64,000 bases of DNA from CAVVYJ01 sp963752495 (lineage in GTDB: Bacteria; Pseudomonadota; Gammaproteobacteria; Burkholderiales; Methylophilaceae): the NCBI GenBank assembly GCA_963752495.1, contig CAVVYJ010000002.1, positions 806,001 to 870,000 of the forward strand, in the 5' to 3' direction. Shown here piece after piece: positions 1 to 8,028 of this stretch; position 1 is the first letter of the stretch; the number at the start of each line of letters is the position of its first letter. Under the pieces are notes generated by a model, which was given only the letters and a program-made list of their open reading frames with translations, ran no database searches and had not been told where the DNA came from. The position numbers and the translations under genes are program-made.

Positions 1-1
1 T

Positions 2-751
2 TCTGATAGCTTGGCCATCATTGCTGCTAATGCCACGCTCATTCCGGCTTATAAACAAGGTGTTGCAGGCGTAGCGCGCAGCATGCCTACTAGCGGGGCG
101 GTGGATAGAGTTGCGCAAAAGCTCAATATACCTTGTTATGAAACGCCAACAGGTTGGAAGTTTTTCGGCAACCTGATGGATGCTGATAAAGTGACGTTGT
201 GCGGTGAAGAAAGTTTTGGCACAGGTTCGAACCATGTGCGCGAGAAAGATGGCTTATGGGCAGTACTTTGCTGGTTGAATATTATCGCGGCTAGGCAACA
301 AAGCGTTGAGGATATAGTAAAAGCGCATTGGGCAGAATTTGGTCGTAATGTCTATTCGCGACATGATTACGAGAATATTCCAACCGATGCTGCCAATAGC
401 GTTATTACGCATTTGCGTAGTAATTTTGGTGAAATGACAGGTAAAACTTTTGGACGCTATACGGTTAAAGTTTGCGATGATTTTAGTTATACCGATCCGA
501 TTGATGGCTCGCTTAGCACCAAACAAGGGTTGCGTGTGTTATTTACAGATGGCTCGCGAATTGTATTCAGGCTTTCGGGTACTGGCACAGAAGGCGCCAC
601 AATACGTATCTATCTTGAGGCGTATGAGCCTGATGTCACGAAACACCATTTGGATGCGCAGGATGCATTAAGTGAGATGATACAAATCGCTTTGCAGATT
701 TCGCAACTGAAGGAAAGAACCGGTCGAGATAAACCGACAGTCATTACTTAG
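2..751 (+). CDS. pgm: Phosphoglucomutase, C-terminal part (gene starts before the window)
   Basis: This is the last half of an alpha-D-glucose phosphomutase, which interconverts glucose-1-phosphate and glucose-6-phosphate in the cytoplasm. The reading frame is open from the first bases (SDSLAIIAANATL), so the start lies outside the window. Visible family signatures are the sugar-binding loop GEESFGTGSNHVREKDG, about 70 residues into the visible part, and the C-terminal phosphate-binding loop RLSGTGTEGATIRIY. These match the bacterial Pgm type of about 545 residues, not the AlgC/ManB type encoded at 1317-2710. Only about 249 residues are present. No terminator is obvious in the 65 bases before the convergent protease gene. 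Confidence 0.93.
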   Translation, partial: SDSLAIIAANATLIPAYKQGVAGVARSMPTSGAVDRVAQKLNIPCYETPTGWKFFGNLMDADKVTLCGEESFGTGSNHVREKDGLWAVLCWLNIIAARQQSVEDIVKAHWAEFGRNVYSRHDYENIPTDAANSVITHLRSNFGEMTGKTFGRYTVKVCDDFSYTDPIDGSLSTKQGLRVLFTDGSRIVFRLSGTGTEGATIRIYLEAYEPDVTKHHLDAQDALSEMIQIALQISQLKERTGRDKPTVIT

Positions 752-816
752 AGCTAGCAGGAGAAATATAAAGACAATGCCAGAAGGCTTATAGATATTA
801 GCTTGCAGGGCATGTT

Positions 817-1299
817 TTAGTCGTTATTCGTTACTTGTTTAATCGTCATTTCGCCTTTATACAAGCGCACATCCATGCGTCCTAAAAAACTCATGCCAAG
901 GAGCACGTCGCCTTCTAGGCCGGGTGCAATCATGGCAGAAACATTTTTAGCTTCTACGCCACCCAATTGAATAGTGTTAAGGCGTACCATATAGCCGATA
1001 CTGTCCCCATTGGCGGTATTGGTGCGTATTGCATCAATGCTTTTGAGGTTGAGTTTATCGGCGACCCTTTGTGAAATCGCAACTCCTGTTGCGCCGGTAT
1101 CCACCAGCACATCCACCTTTTCACCATTAATAAGCGCTTCCGAGCGGTAATGGCCATCCAAACCACGCTTAAGCACAACCTCGCTATTTTTTCCAAGGCT
1201 TTCTAGTTTATTGGGGTTTTGAATGTTTTCTACCAGATAGTAAATGAGTGCTGCCAGGCATAGCCAAATAAACGCCATCACTAAATTTTGCCTGGACAT
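817..1299 (-). CDS. Retropepsin-like aspartic protease, single-pass membrane protein
   Basis: This 160-residue protein has one N-terminal transmembrane segment (about residues 8-24) followed by a small aspartic-protease domain. The catalytic signature is VDTGATG at about residues 66-72, and the second conserved block GDVLLGMSFLGRM lies near 129-141. This is the arrangement of the bacterial clan AA family (TIGR02281 type), in which one subunit supplies one catalytic Asp and an active enzyme would be a homodimer. The membrane anchor suggests the domain lies in the periplasm. The gene follows the phosphomannomutase by 17 bases on the same strand and probably shares its transcript. The natural substrate of this family is not established. 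Confidence 0.82.
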   Translation of the reverse strand: MSRQNLVMAFIWLCLAALIYYLVENIQNPNKLESLGKNSEVVLKRGLDGHYRSEALINGEKVDVLVDTGATGVAISQRVADKLNLKSIDAIRTNTANGDSIGYMVRLNTIQLGGVEAKNVSAMIAPGLEGDVLLGMSFLGRMDVRLYKGEMTIKQVTNND

Positions 1300-1316
1300 T
1301 ATGAGTAATTTTTTAG

Positions 1317-2710
1317 CTAAAAAGGCAATTGAACGTGAGGAGCAGCTCTGAGAATGATGGTTCGAAATTGTTGCTGTATGCGCGCCAAGGCCGCTTGGTT
1401 GTTTGCTTCAAAGCGCAGCACAATCACAGGTGTGGTGTTCGAAGGGCGCATCAATCCAAAGCCATCAGGGTATTCAACACGTAAGCCGTCAATCGTAATG
1501 ACTTCAGTTGCACCAGAAAACTCGGCTGTCTTTTGGAGCTCTGCTATCAATCTATGTGGCTCGCCTTCTTTCATATGGATGTGTTGCTCAGGCGTGCTCA
1601 CACTATCTGGCAATGCGTTGAGCACTTCAGAAACATCGTTAAAATGACTTAAAATCTCCAGAAGTCGCGCGCCAGAATAAAGCCCATCATCAAAGCCATA
1701 CCAGCGTTTTTTACCATTTTATCGGCGTCATTAAAGAAAACATGTCCGCTCATTTCGCCTGCCAAGGCGGCGCCGGTTTCTTTGATTTTAGCCTTTACGA
1801 GCGAGTGGCCCGTTTTCCACATCACAGGCGTGCCGCCATGCTCGCGTATCCATGGGCTTAAGTTGCGCGTGGATTTTACGTCAAAAATAATATTCGCTTG
1901 TGGGTTACGCGAGAGCACGTCCTGCGCGAAGAGCAGCAATTGGCGGTCAGGATAAATAATATTGCCGTCTTTGGTGACCACGCCAAGTCTATCGCCGTCT
2001 CCATCAAACGCGAGGCCAATTTCGGCTTGCGTGGTTTTGAGCGCATCAATGAGGTCTTTCAAATTTTCGGGGACGGAAGGATCGGGATGATGATTAGGGA
2101 AATGACCATCCACATCACAAAAAAGCTCATCTACATGGCAGCCTATTGCGTTATAAAGCTGCTTGGCAAATGCACCTGCCACACCATTGCCACAATCTAC
2201 CGCAATCTGCATGGGTCTGGCTAAGTGGATGTCTCCCTGAATTTTGGCAATATAATCTGGTGCAATGTCGTAATCATGTTCGTTGCCTTCGCCATTGACG
2301 AGGCGGTTTTCTTCGACACGCTTACGTAAATCTTGAATCGTTTCGTTCGATAAGGTTTCGCCCGCCAATACCATTTTTAAGCCGTTGTAGTCAGGGGGAT
2401 TGTGGCTGCCTGTTACCATTACGCCACAGTGTGTGTCCAAATGGTAGGCAGCAAAATACACCATCGGCGTGGCCACCATCCCTAAATTAATCACATCAAT
2501 ACCTGCTTTGCGTATGCCTCGAGATAGTGCTGCCGCAAGTTCAGGGCCTGATAGCCGACCATCGTAACCAATACATATTTTATGCTGCAGGCGATGCTTG
2601 GCCTCAGAGCCAAGCGCATGGCCAACTGCCTCAACAATTTCAGGTGTGAGCGTTTTTCCAACGATCCCACGAATATCGTAGGCTTTAAAAATTTCTTTGG
2701 GTAAATTCAT
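1317..2710 (-). CDS. manB: Phosphomannomutase/phosphoglucomutase (AlgC/ManB type), one frameshift
   Basis: The enzyme interconverts hexose 1- and 6-phosphates for nucleotide-sugar and exopolysaccharide synthesis. The active-site serine loop is TGSHNPP, the metal loop is FDGDGDRLG, the sugar loop is GEMSGHVFF, and the C-terminal phosphate loop is RPSNTTP. The frame breaks at a run of six T on the plus strand (1707-1712): adding one base gives KRWYGFDDGLYSGARLLEIL, the expected family sequence, which runs on to the C-terminal domain. This looks like an undercalled homopolymer, not a real mutation. The ATG at 2710 (MNLPKEIFKAYDIRG) is preferred over an upstream TTG at 2731 because it fits the family N-terminus. 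It lies in a minus-strand group behind iscX and DUF3307. Confidence 0.9.
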
Positions 2711-2741
2711 TTGAGATGTTGAGTTATACAATTAATTTGGG

Positions 2742-3134
2742 TTACAAAATAAATGCGTAGTAGACGATGGCAAAATAGGTCAAATGATGCAGAAGTTGGT
2801 CGAGCCCAAGCAAAATCCAAAACCACTCGCTGTTATCCGGTTTAAGATCGTGAAGATGTGTAAGGTTCATTTTTGCCCAGTCGATGTGGTAGTGAATAAA
2901 GGTATCAAAGAGCGCGAGGCTAATGGCTGCAATGCCAACAAACGGGGCTAAAACAACAAACGTACCAAAACCATGAAGACCCGCATGCGCTATGCCGCCC
3001 GGGTGTAAATAAGTGCCTTTGTTGCGATACATCCACGGGTAGGCTTGTAAAGGAAAATCGCAGACAAAATGTTTAATGAACAGCCAAAAAAGCGGCAGAA
3101 AAGCGGTATTGCCGATAGTATATTCACCAACCAT
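2742..3134 (-). CDS. DUF3307 family membrane protein
   Basis: This 130-residue polytopic membrane protein has about three or four hydrophobic segments. It carries the conserved DUF3307 features KHFVCDFPLQ near the N-terminus, the central HYHIDWAK and the later DQLLHHLTY. Function is unknown for the family. It starts one base after the iscX stop codon and ends about 30 bases before the phosphomannomutase start, which suggests cotranscription. The histidine- and aspartate-rich motifs inside membrane segments are typical of the family, and no catalytic role can be read from them. Confidence 0.75.
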   Translation of the reverse strand: MVGEYTIGNTAFLPLFWLFIKHFVCDFPLQAYPWMYRNKGTYLHPGGIAHAGLHGFGTFVVLAPFVGIAAISLALFDTFIHYHIDWAKMNLTHLHDLKPDNSEWFWILLGLDQLLHHLTYFAIVYYAFIL

Positions 3135-3135
3135 T

Positions 3136-3330
3136 TTAGGCGGCCTCTTCTATCCAGGCTAACTGAATGGCCTCTAAAATTTTTTCACCACAGTGCTGCT
3201 CGCTGTCATTAAAACCATCCAAAGCCATTACCCACGCCATTAAGTCAGTAAAACGTATTGTTTTTGGATCGATATCGGGATGCTTGTCATAGAGTTCTTC
3301 AGCAATGGTTTGTGTGTCTGTCCACTTCAT
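3136..3330 (-). CDS. iscX: Fe-S cluster assembly protein IscX
   Basis: This 64-residue acidic protein matches IscX/YfhJ along its whole length: MKWTDT at the start, DPKTIRFTDL in the middle, and EKILEAIQLAWIEE at the end. IscX binds the cysteine desulfurase IscS and iron and modulates Fe-S cluster assembly. It usually ends the isc operon (iscSUA-hscBA-fdx-iscX). Here it is detached from any other isc gene and heads a minus-strand group with DUF3307 and a phosphomannomutase. A good sigma-70 promoter lies just upstream, so it is probably the first gene of its own transcript. Confidence 0.93.
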   Translation of the reverse strand: MKWTDTQTIAEELYDKHPDIDPKTIRFTDLMAWVMALDGFNDSEQHCGEKILEAIQLAWIEEAA

Positions 3331-3361
3331 TTGGTTTGGCTCAGCAATGTATGAAAGTTAG

Positions 3362-3390
3362 ATTATAACGCGCTAATAAAGCTTACTGAA
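3362..3390 (-). promoter_or_regulatory. Likely sigma-70 promoter of iscX
   Basis: Read on the minus strand, TTCAGT (-35) and a perfect TATAAT (-10) are separated by 17 bases, about 30 bases upstream of the iscX start codon. It sits directly downstream of an intrinsic terminator on the same strand, which would insulate it from any transcription entering from the right. Confidence 0.55.
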
Positions 3391-3398
3391 ATTAGAAC

Positions 3399-3428
3399 AA
3401 AAAAAAGCCCAACGCATGAGGTTGGGCT
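3399..3428 (-). terminator. Intrinsic terminator on the minus strand with no recognised gene upstream
   Basis: A perfect 8-base-pair stem, AGCCCAAC/GTTGGGCT, with a seven-base loop is followed, on the minus strand, by eight T residues. This is a canonical Rho-independent terminator for transcripts running leftward. No protein gene lies on the minus strand between here and the divergent glyA start, so the terminated transcript is unknown. It may be a small RNA. Confidence 0.7.
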
Positions 3429-3529
3429 AAGGGGAGTAACTTTTGGAGAATACTAAGTACAATTTAACTATAGCAATTGGTGTGCCAGAAATTATATTTG
3501 TTTTAAAACAGCGAGTTATAAAAAATACC

Positions 3530-3556
3530 TTCTCAATACTGTTTTGATATTGAGAA
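3530..3556. promoter_or_regulatory. Inverted repeat upstream of glyA
   Basis: TTCTCAATA and TATTGAGAA form a perfect 9-base inverted repeat separated by nine bases. It lies about 40 bases upstream of the putative -35 element of glyA and is AT-rich, without a T-run. A dimeric regulator site is possible. It does not match the MetR or PurR consensus known for enterobacterial glyA. Confidence 0.35.
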
Positions 3557-3591
3557 CAAATAGAGGCATTTCGCAATTTTTTGCACCAAAT

Positions 3592-3619
3592 TTGTGCTTT
3601 GTGTTTTGATGTGTATAAG
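3592..3619 (+). promoter_or_regulatory. Candidate sigma-70 promoter of glyA
   Basis: TTGTGC and TATAAG are separated by 16 bases and lie about 80 bases before the glyA start codon. Both hexamers are imperfect. No better pair was seen in the 270 bases between the orphan terminator and glyA. Confidence 0.35.
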
Positions 3620-3700
3620 CTACGTCTTACTTTTATGGAACCGCACGACCGTGATAAAATGATGCGATCAATTACTTAAGCCTTTTGGGAAATTCATAAC

Positions 3701-4948
3701 ATGTTCAGCAAAACAAAAACACTCAATATCGCCGATCCAGCACTCGCTAAAATGATAGATGCAGAAGTGGTGCGTCAGGATCAGCATATTGAACTGATTG
3801 CCTCGGAAAACTACACCAGCCCTGCAGTAATGGAAGCGCAAGGTGGACAGCTCACCAATAAATATGCTGAAGGCTATCCGGGTAAACGTTTTTATGGCGG
3901 TTGTGAGTTTGTAGACCAAGTAGAACAGCTGGCGATTGATCGTCTAAAAGCCTTATATGGCGCGGAGTATGCCAATGTGCAACCACACTCAGGCTCGCAA
4001 GCCAATCAAGCCGTGTATTTTAGTATTCTAAAACCGGGCGATACAGTGATGGGGATGAATCTGGGCCACGGCGGTCATTTAACGCACGGCTCACCCGCAA
4101 ACCTTTCTGGTAAGTTGTTTAATATTGTGGCATATGGACTCAATGACAAAGAAGAGATTGATTATGATGAAATGGAGCGTATTGCTGTTGAAGCAAAGCC
4201 TAAACTTTTAATTGGCGGTGCATCGGCTTATGCATTGCGTTTTGATTGGGCAAGGATGAGCGAGATTGCCAAAAAAGTTGGTGCTTATTTTATGGTGGAT
4301 ATGGCGCATTACTCAGGTCTGATTGCTGCAGGGGTTTATCCTAACCCAGTACCGCATGCGGATTTTGTGACTTCTACCACACACAAAACATTGCGTGGCC
4401 CACGTGGTGGCATTATTCTAGCTAAGGCCGAACATGAAAAAATGTTGAATTCAACCGTGTTCCCAGGCTTGCAAGGCGGCCCGCTGATGCACGTGATTGC
4501 AGGTAAGGCAACCGCTTTCTTGGAAGCATCGCAGCCTGAATTTAAGACATATCAACAACAAGTGCTTAAAAATGCGGCTGCACTGGCAGAAGCTCTGGCA
4601 GCACGCGGTTTACGCATTATTTCTGGGCGCACAGAATCGCACATGTTTATGGTAGATTTACGTCCTAAAGGCTTAACCGGAAAAGCGGCAGATGCCGCGC
4701 TGGGTTTGGCGCACATTACTGTGAACAAAAACTCGATTCCTAACGATCCGGAAAGTCCTTTTGTGACTTCCGGCATCCGTATTGGCTCACCCGCTATCAC
4801 TACGCGCGGCTTTAAAGAAGATGAGGCCAAACAAGTCGCAAACTTGATTGCCGACGTGCTGGATAACCCGACAGATGAGGCGGTCATTGCAGCGACTAAG
4901 GCTAAAGTGCATGCGCTAACTGCGCGGTTTCCTGTGTATGGAGCGTAA
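3701..4948 (+). CDS. glyA: Serine hydroxymethyltransferase
   Basis: This PLP enzyme interconverts serine and glycine and moves a one-carbon unit to tetrahydrofolate. All 415 residues are present, close to the usual 417. The N-terminal block ELIASENYTSPAV, the folate/PLP region YAEGYPGKRFYGG and the PLP-lysine motif TSTTHKTLRGPRGG (Lys about 229) are intact. It heads a plus-strand group with nrdR three bases downstream, then a small membrane protein, ribD and tatD, which is a common betaproteobacterial order. In a ribulose-monophosphate methylotroph its role would be C1-folate and glycine supply, not primary assimilation. Confidence 0.97.
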   Translation: MFSKTKTLNIADPALAKMIDAEVVRQDQHIELIASENYTSPAVMEAQGGQLTNKYAEGYPGKRFYGGCEFVDQVEQLAIDRLKALYGAEYANVQPHSGSQANQAVYFSILKPGDTVMGMNLGHGGHLTHGSPANLSGKLFNIVAYGLNDKEEIDYDEMERIAVEAKPKLLIGGASAYALRFDWARMSEIAKKVGAYFMVDMAHYSGLIAAGVYPNPVPHADFVTSTTHKTLRGPRGGIILAKAEHEKMLNSTVFPGLQGGPLMHVIAGKATAFLEASQPEFKTYQQQVLKNAAALAEALAARGLRIISGRTESHMFMVDLRPKGLTGKAADAALGLAHITVNKNSIPNDPESPFVTSGIRIGSPAITTRGFKEDEAKQVANLIADVLDNPTDEAVIAATKAKVHALTARFPVYGA

Positions 4949-4951
4949 TTC

Positions 4952-5416
4952 TTGAAATGCCCTTTTTGTGGCGATGCTGATACCCAAGTCATTGACTCTC
5001 GTGTCAATGATGAAGGGGATTCGATTCGCCGCCGCCGCCGTTGCGGCCATTGTGACAAACGTTTTACCACTTACGAAACTGCTGATTTGCATTTGCCGCA
5101 AGTGGTTAAAGGTAATGGCAACCGTGAAGAGTTTAGTGAGGAAAAGTTGCGCGAAGGTTTTCGCCGCGCATTACACAAGCGTCCAGTTTCTGTTGATTTG
5201 ATTGATGAAGCGCTACATCATATTCGCAGTAAATTGCTGGTTTTGGGTGAGCGCGAAGTCGCCTCGCGCCAGATTGGCGAGCTGGTGATGAGCGAGTTGC
5301 GTAAGCTAGATAAAGTGGCTTACATCCGTTTTGCCTCGGTGTATCGTAGTTTCTCGGATGTGGATGACTTTAGTGATGTGATACGTGACCTAAACTCGCC
5401 ACCTAAAAAAACCTAA
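4952..5416 (+). CDS. nrdR: Transcriptional repressor NrdR
   Basis: NrdR represses ribonucleotide reductase genes in response to dATP/ATP. The zinc ribbon is formed by C3-P-F-C6 and C31-G-H-C34, followed by the ATP-cone domain (about residues 50-140). The length of 154 residues is usual. Translation starts at a TTG three bases after the glyA stop. This start is set by the conserved MKCPFC N-terminus, because the next ATG would cut the first zinc cysteines. No NrdR-box pair was looked for beyond this window. Confidence 0.96.
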   Translation: MKCPFCGDADTQVIDSRVNDEGDSIRRRRRCGHCDKRFTTYETADLHLPQVVKGNGNREEFSEEKLREGFRRALHKRPVSVDLIDEALHHIRSKLLVLGEREVASRQIGELVMSELRKLDKVAYIRFASVYRSFSDVDDFSDVIRDLNSPPKKT

Positions 5417-5441
5417 TTTTTAACTCACAAAAATACTGCCT

Positions 5442-5819
5442 ATGAAACTGATAAAAATTTCTACCATCGTTTTTTCCATATTCACCTTATTATTAACTAT
5501 CGTGTTTTTTGCGTGGTGGGCTATGGAAGATAAGCTGGTGTTCGGCAGCGAAAAGTTCGATCAAATAAAGTGGATGCAAGCAGCACAAACGGTTGCAACT
5601 GAATGCAAACGTGGAGATATGGCTTACGATTTGCAGCAACATGTGTTATTGCGTGGCTTCCCACGCGAAAAAGTGAGTCTGTTGCTTGGCCGCCCAACCT
5701 ATGAGGACAATAACTCGGTTGCCTATGATTTGGGGCGCTGCATGTATATCTACCACAATTTGCGTTTGTTTTTTGACGAAAACGGACGGCTGGTTCTCAG
5801 CCGTATCTTAACGCGGTAA
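5442..5819 (+). CDS. Small membrane-anchored protein of unknown function (possible SmpA/OmlA-like fold)
   Basis: This 125-residue protein has one strong N-terminal transmembrane segment (about residues 6-28). The remainder is soluble, with a conserved-looking region: CKRGDMAYDLQ, then PREKVSLLLGRPTYEDNN, then LRLFFDENGRLV. The pattern of a helix, 'LLGRP' and a final strand pair recalls SmpA/OmlA (BamE-like) domains, but the match is loose and no lipobox is present. It sits between nrdR and ribD with short gaps, so it is cotranscribed with them. The frame is intact and codon use is like its neighbours, which supports a real gene. No function is proposed. Confidence 0.7.
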   Translation: MKLIKISTIVFSIFTLLLTIVFFAWWAMEDKLVFGSEKFDQIKWMQAAQTVATECKRGDMAYDLQQHVLLRGFPREKVSLLLGRPTYEDNNSVAYDLGRCMYIYHNLRLFFDENGRLVLSRILTR

Positions 5820-5825
5820 ATCAGA

Positions 5826-6923
5826 ATGTTCACCGCCAGCGATCATATTTTTATGACGCGCGCTCTGGGGCTTGCAGAGCAGGGTTTATACACCACCATG
5901 CCAAACCCGCGCGTGGGTTGCGTGATTGTTAAAAATAATGAGATTGTAGGCGAAGGCGCACACTTAAAGGCGGGTGAGCCGCATGCGGAAGTTTTGGCTT
6001 TACGAGCAGCGGGGGAAAAGGCGCATGGTGCGACGGCCTACGTGACGCTGGAGCCTTGCTGTCACCACGGAAAAACGCCCCCATGCGCAGAGGCGCTGGT
6101 GCAAGCCAAAGTGGCAAAAGTCATTGCGGCCATGCAAGATCCAAATCCTTTGGTCGCGGGGAATGGTTTGGCTTATTTACAATCGCATGGCATCGAAACT
6201 GCAGTAGGTTTGATGCAAACACATGCAGAAGCGCTAAATCCGGGTTTTATTTCGCGCATGACGCGAAATCTCCCGTTTGTTAGAAGCAAAATCGCCGCGA
6301 GTCTGGATGGCAGAACTGCGCTTTCAAACGGCGAAAGTCAATGGATTACGGGTGACGCAGCGCGTTTGGATGTGCAGCACTGGCGCGCGCGTTCTTGCGC
6401 CATACTGACGGGTGTTGGTACGGTGCTGAAGGATAACCCAAGCTTAACCGTGCGCGGCCTAGAAAGTGCAGGTGCGCTGGAACGCCAGCCACTACGCGTG
6501 GTTGTAGATAGTCAGTTGCGCACGCCGCTTAATTCTAAAGTCTTACAAGGCGGCCGCACATTGATTGTGTTTGCGATAGATGCTGAAAACAGGGCGGAGC
6601 AAATATTCGAAACTGGTGCAGAGCTGCTTTGCATTCCGAATGATGCAGGTAAAGTATGCCTAAAAACACTACTAAGCCACCTTGCAAGCAATGAAATCAA
6701 TGAGGTGCTAGTTGAGGGTGGCGAAGGTTTAAATGGCGCCATGCTAGCGCAAAACTTGATAGATGAGTTTGTGCTCTACTATGCGCCAAAAATAATGGGG
6801 AGCGACGCAAAAGGGATGTTTGCAATGCCACCATTTACTCATATGCAGCAAGCGTTAAATTTACAAGTGCTGGATGTTCGCCAATTCGGCGCGGATATTC
6901 GGATTCGCGCTAAGCTAGCTTAG
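5826..6923 (+). CDS. ribD: Bifunctional diaminohydroxyphosphoribosylaminopyrimidine deaminase/reductase
   Basis: RibD carries out the second and third steps of riboflavin synthesis: deamination of the pyrimidine, then reduction of the ribose. The N-terminal cytidine-deaminase-like domain shows the zinc motif HAEV (H53, E55) and PCCHHGKTPPC (C78 and C87). The C-terminal reductase domain starts near residue 150 (RSKIAASLDGRTALSNGESQWITG) and includes VEGGEGLNGAM. The length of 365 residues is typical and the frame is unbroken. Its position after nrdR is common in proteobacteria. Confidence 0.96.
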   Translation: MFTASDHIFMTRALGLAEQGLYTTMPNPRVGCVIVKNNEIVGEGAHLKAGEPHAEVLALRAAGEKAHGATAYVTLEPCCHHGKTPPCAEALVQAKVAKVIAAMQDPNPLVAGNGLAYLQSHGIETAVGLMQTHAEALNPGFISRMTRNLPFVRSKIAASLDGRTALSNGESQWITGDAARLDVQHWRARSCAILTGVGTVLKDNPSLTVRGLESAGALERQPLRVVVDSQLRTPLNSKVLQGGRTLIVFAIDAENRAEQIFETGAELLCIPNDAGKVCLKTLLSHLASNEINEVLVEGGEGLNGAMLAQNLIDEFVLYYAPKIMGSDAKGMFAMPPFTHMQQALNLQVLDVRQFGADIRIRAKLA

Positions 6924-6938
6924 CGCAAATATTAAGAT

Positions 6939-7763
6939 ATGTTAATCGATACACATTGCCATTTAGACGCTGCGGAATTTGATGCAGACCGTGACCAAGT
7001 GGCCGAGCAAGCAAGAGATGCGGGCGTGCAGATTATTGTGGTGCCTGCGGTGGAGCCGAAAAATTTTCAAAGTGTTATTAACTTATCGTGCCAGCATTCG
7101 CATTGTTGTTATGCGCTGGGCATGCACCCGATGTATGTTGAGAATGCCAGTCCTAGCCATATCAAAGAGCTGGCTGAGTTGGTCGAAAAGACGTTACAAC
7201 ATGAAAATAAGCTGGTGGCGATAGGAGAAATTGGCTTAGATTTTTTTGTGAGCCAATCTAACCAGCAGCAAAACCGCGAGATTCAAGAGTATTTTTTTAG
7301 TGAGCAATTAAAGATCGCCAAAGAATTTGATCTGCCCGTAATTTTGCATGTGCGCCGCGCGGTTGATGAGGTGTTAAAGCATCTGCGGCGCAACAAAGTG
7401 CGTGGTGGTATTGCACATGCGTTTAATGGCAGTACACAGCAAGCGCACGAATTCATTAAACTTGGGTTTAAACTTGGGTTCGGCGGTGCAATGACTTATA
7501 GCCGCGCGTTAAAAATTCGGGAATTGGCAAAAAATTTACCATTAGAGGCAATTGTTTTAGAAACAGATGCACCTGATATTCCGCCGGAATGGTTAGGCAC
7601 AAAAGGCAGAAATAGCCCAAAAGAGCTATTGAAAATCGCAGAAGTTCTAGCTGATATAAGGGGCATTCCGCTAACGCAAATCATTGAAATTACAAGCAAA
7701 AATTCGGTGCAGATTTTGCCAAAATTAGCCGCTTTATGCACACCACTTGAAGTATTACATTAA
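6939..7763 (+). CDS. tatD: TatD family metal-dependent hydrolase
   Basis: This is a 274-residue TIM-barrel hydrolase of the TatD family. Metal-binding motifs are DTHCHLD near the N-terminus, GEIGLDFF (about 98-105), LHVRRA, AHAFNGS and the late ETDAPD motif. TatD proteins act as metal-dependent deoxyribonucleases in vitro and are linked to DNA repair and quality control; which TatD paralogue this is (TatD, YcfH or YjjV type) cannot be told from sequence alone. It is the last gene of the glyA-nrdR-ribD group, 15 bases after ribD. Confidence 0.9.
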   Translation: MLIDTHCHLDAAEFDADRDQVAEQARDAGVQIIVVPAVEPKNFQSVINLSCQHSHCCYALGMHPMYVENASPSHIKELAELVEKTLQHENKLVAIGEIGLDFFVSQSNQQQNREIQEYFFSEQLKIAKEFDLPVILHVRRAVDEVLKHLRRNKVRGGIAHAFNGSTQQAHEFIKLGFKLGFGGAMTYSRALKIRELAKNLPLEAIVLETDAPDIPPEWLGTKGRNSPKELLKIAEVLADIRGIPLTQIIEITSKNSVQILPKLAALCTPLEVLH

Positions 7764-7896
7764 GAGTGGCAAAAAAACCTTATGAAACCAATGAGATGCT
7801 ATAACCCATTGATTTATATAATAAAAAAATTAGATTAAAAAATGAACTTTTTAAAAAAAGCCTTATAAATTGATATGTTACGATTTGGAGTCACAC

Positions 7897-7931
7897 TAAT
7901 CCACAAAGTTATCCACAGATTTTGTGGATGG
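7897..7931. other. Cluster of DnaA-box-like motifs in an AT-rich spacer
   Basis: Within 35 bases there are three copies of the core ATCCACA: TAATCCACA (7897-7905, one change from the DnaA consensus), TTATCCACA (7909-7917, a perfect DnaA box), and CCATCCACA on the opposite strand (7923-7931, two changes). The last two also form an inverted repeat with a five-base spacer. The surrounding 265-base gap between tatD and mtnA is very AT-rich, with long A and T runs on both sides and no credible ORF. This is either an origin-like or DnaA-titration/regulatory site, or chance. dnaA and dnaN are not in the window. Confidence 0.45.
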
Positions 7932-8028
7932 AAAAACAAGAAAAATAAAACGCCATATAATGCAACATTTTTATTTAAATATTTTTTAATAATTAATGGT
8001 AATAAAGCTTGAATTTTTTGTAAAAACG

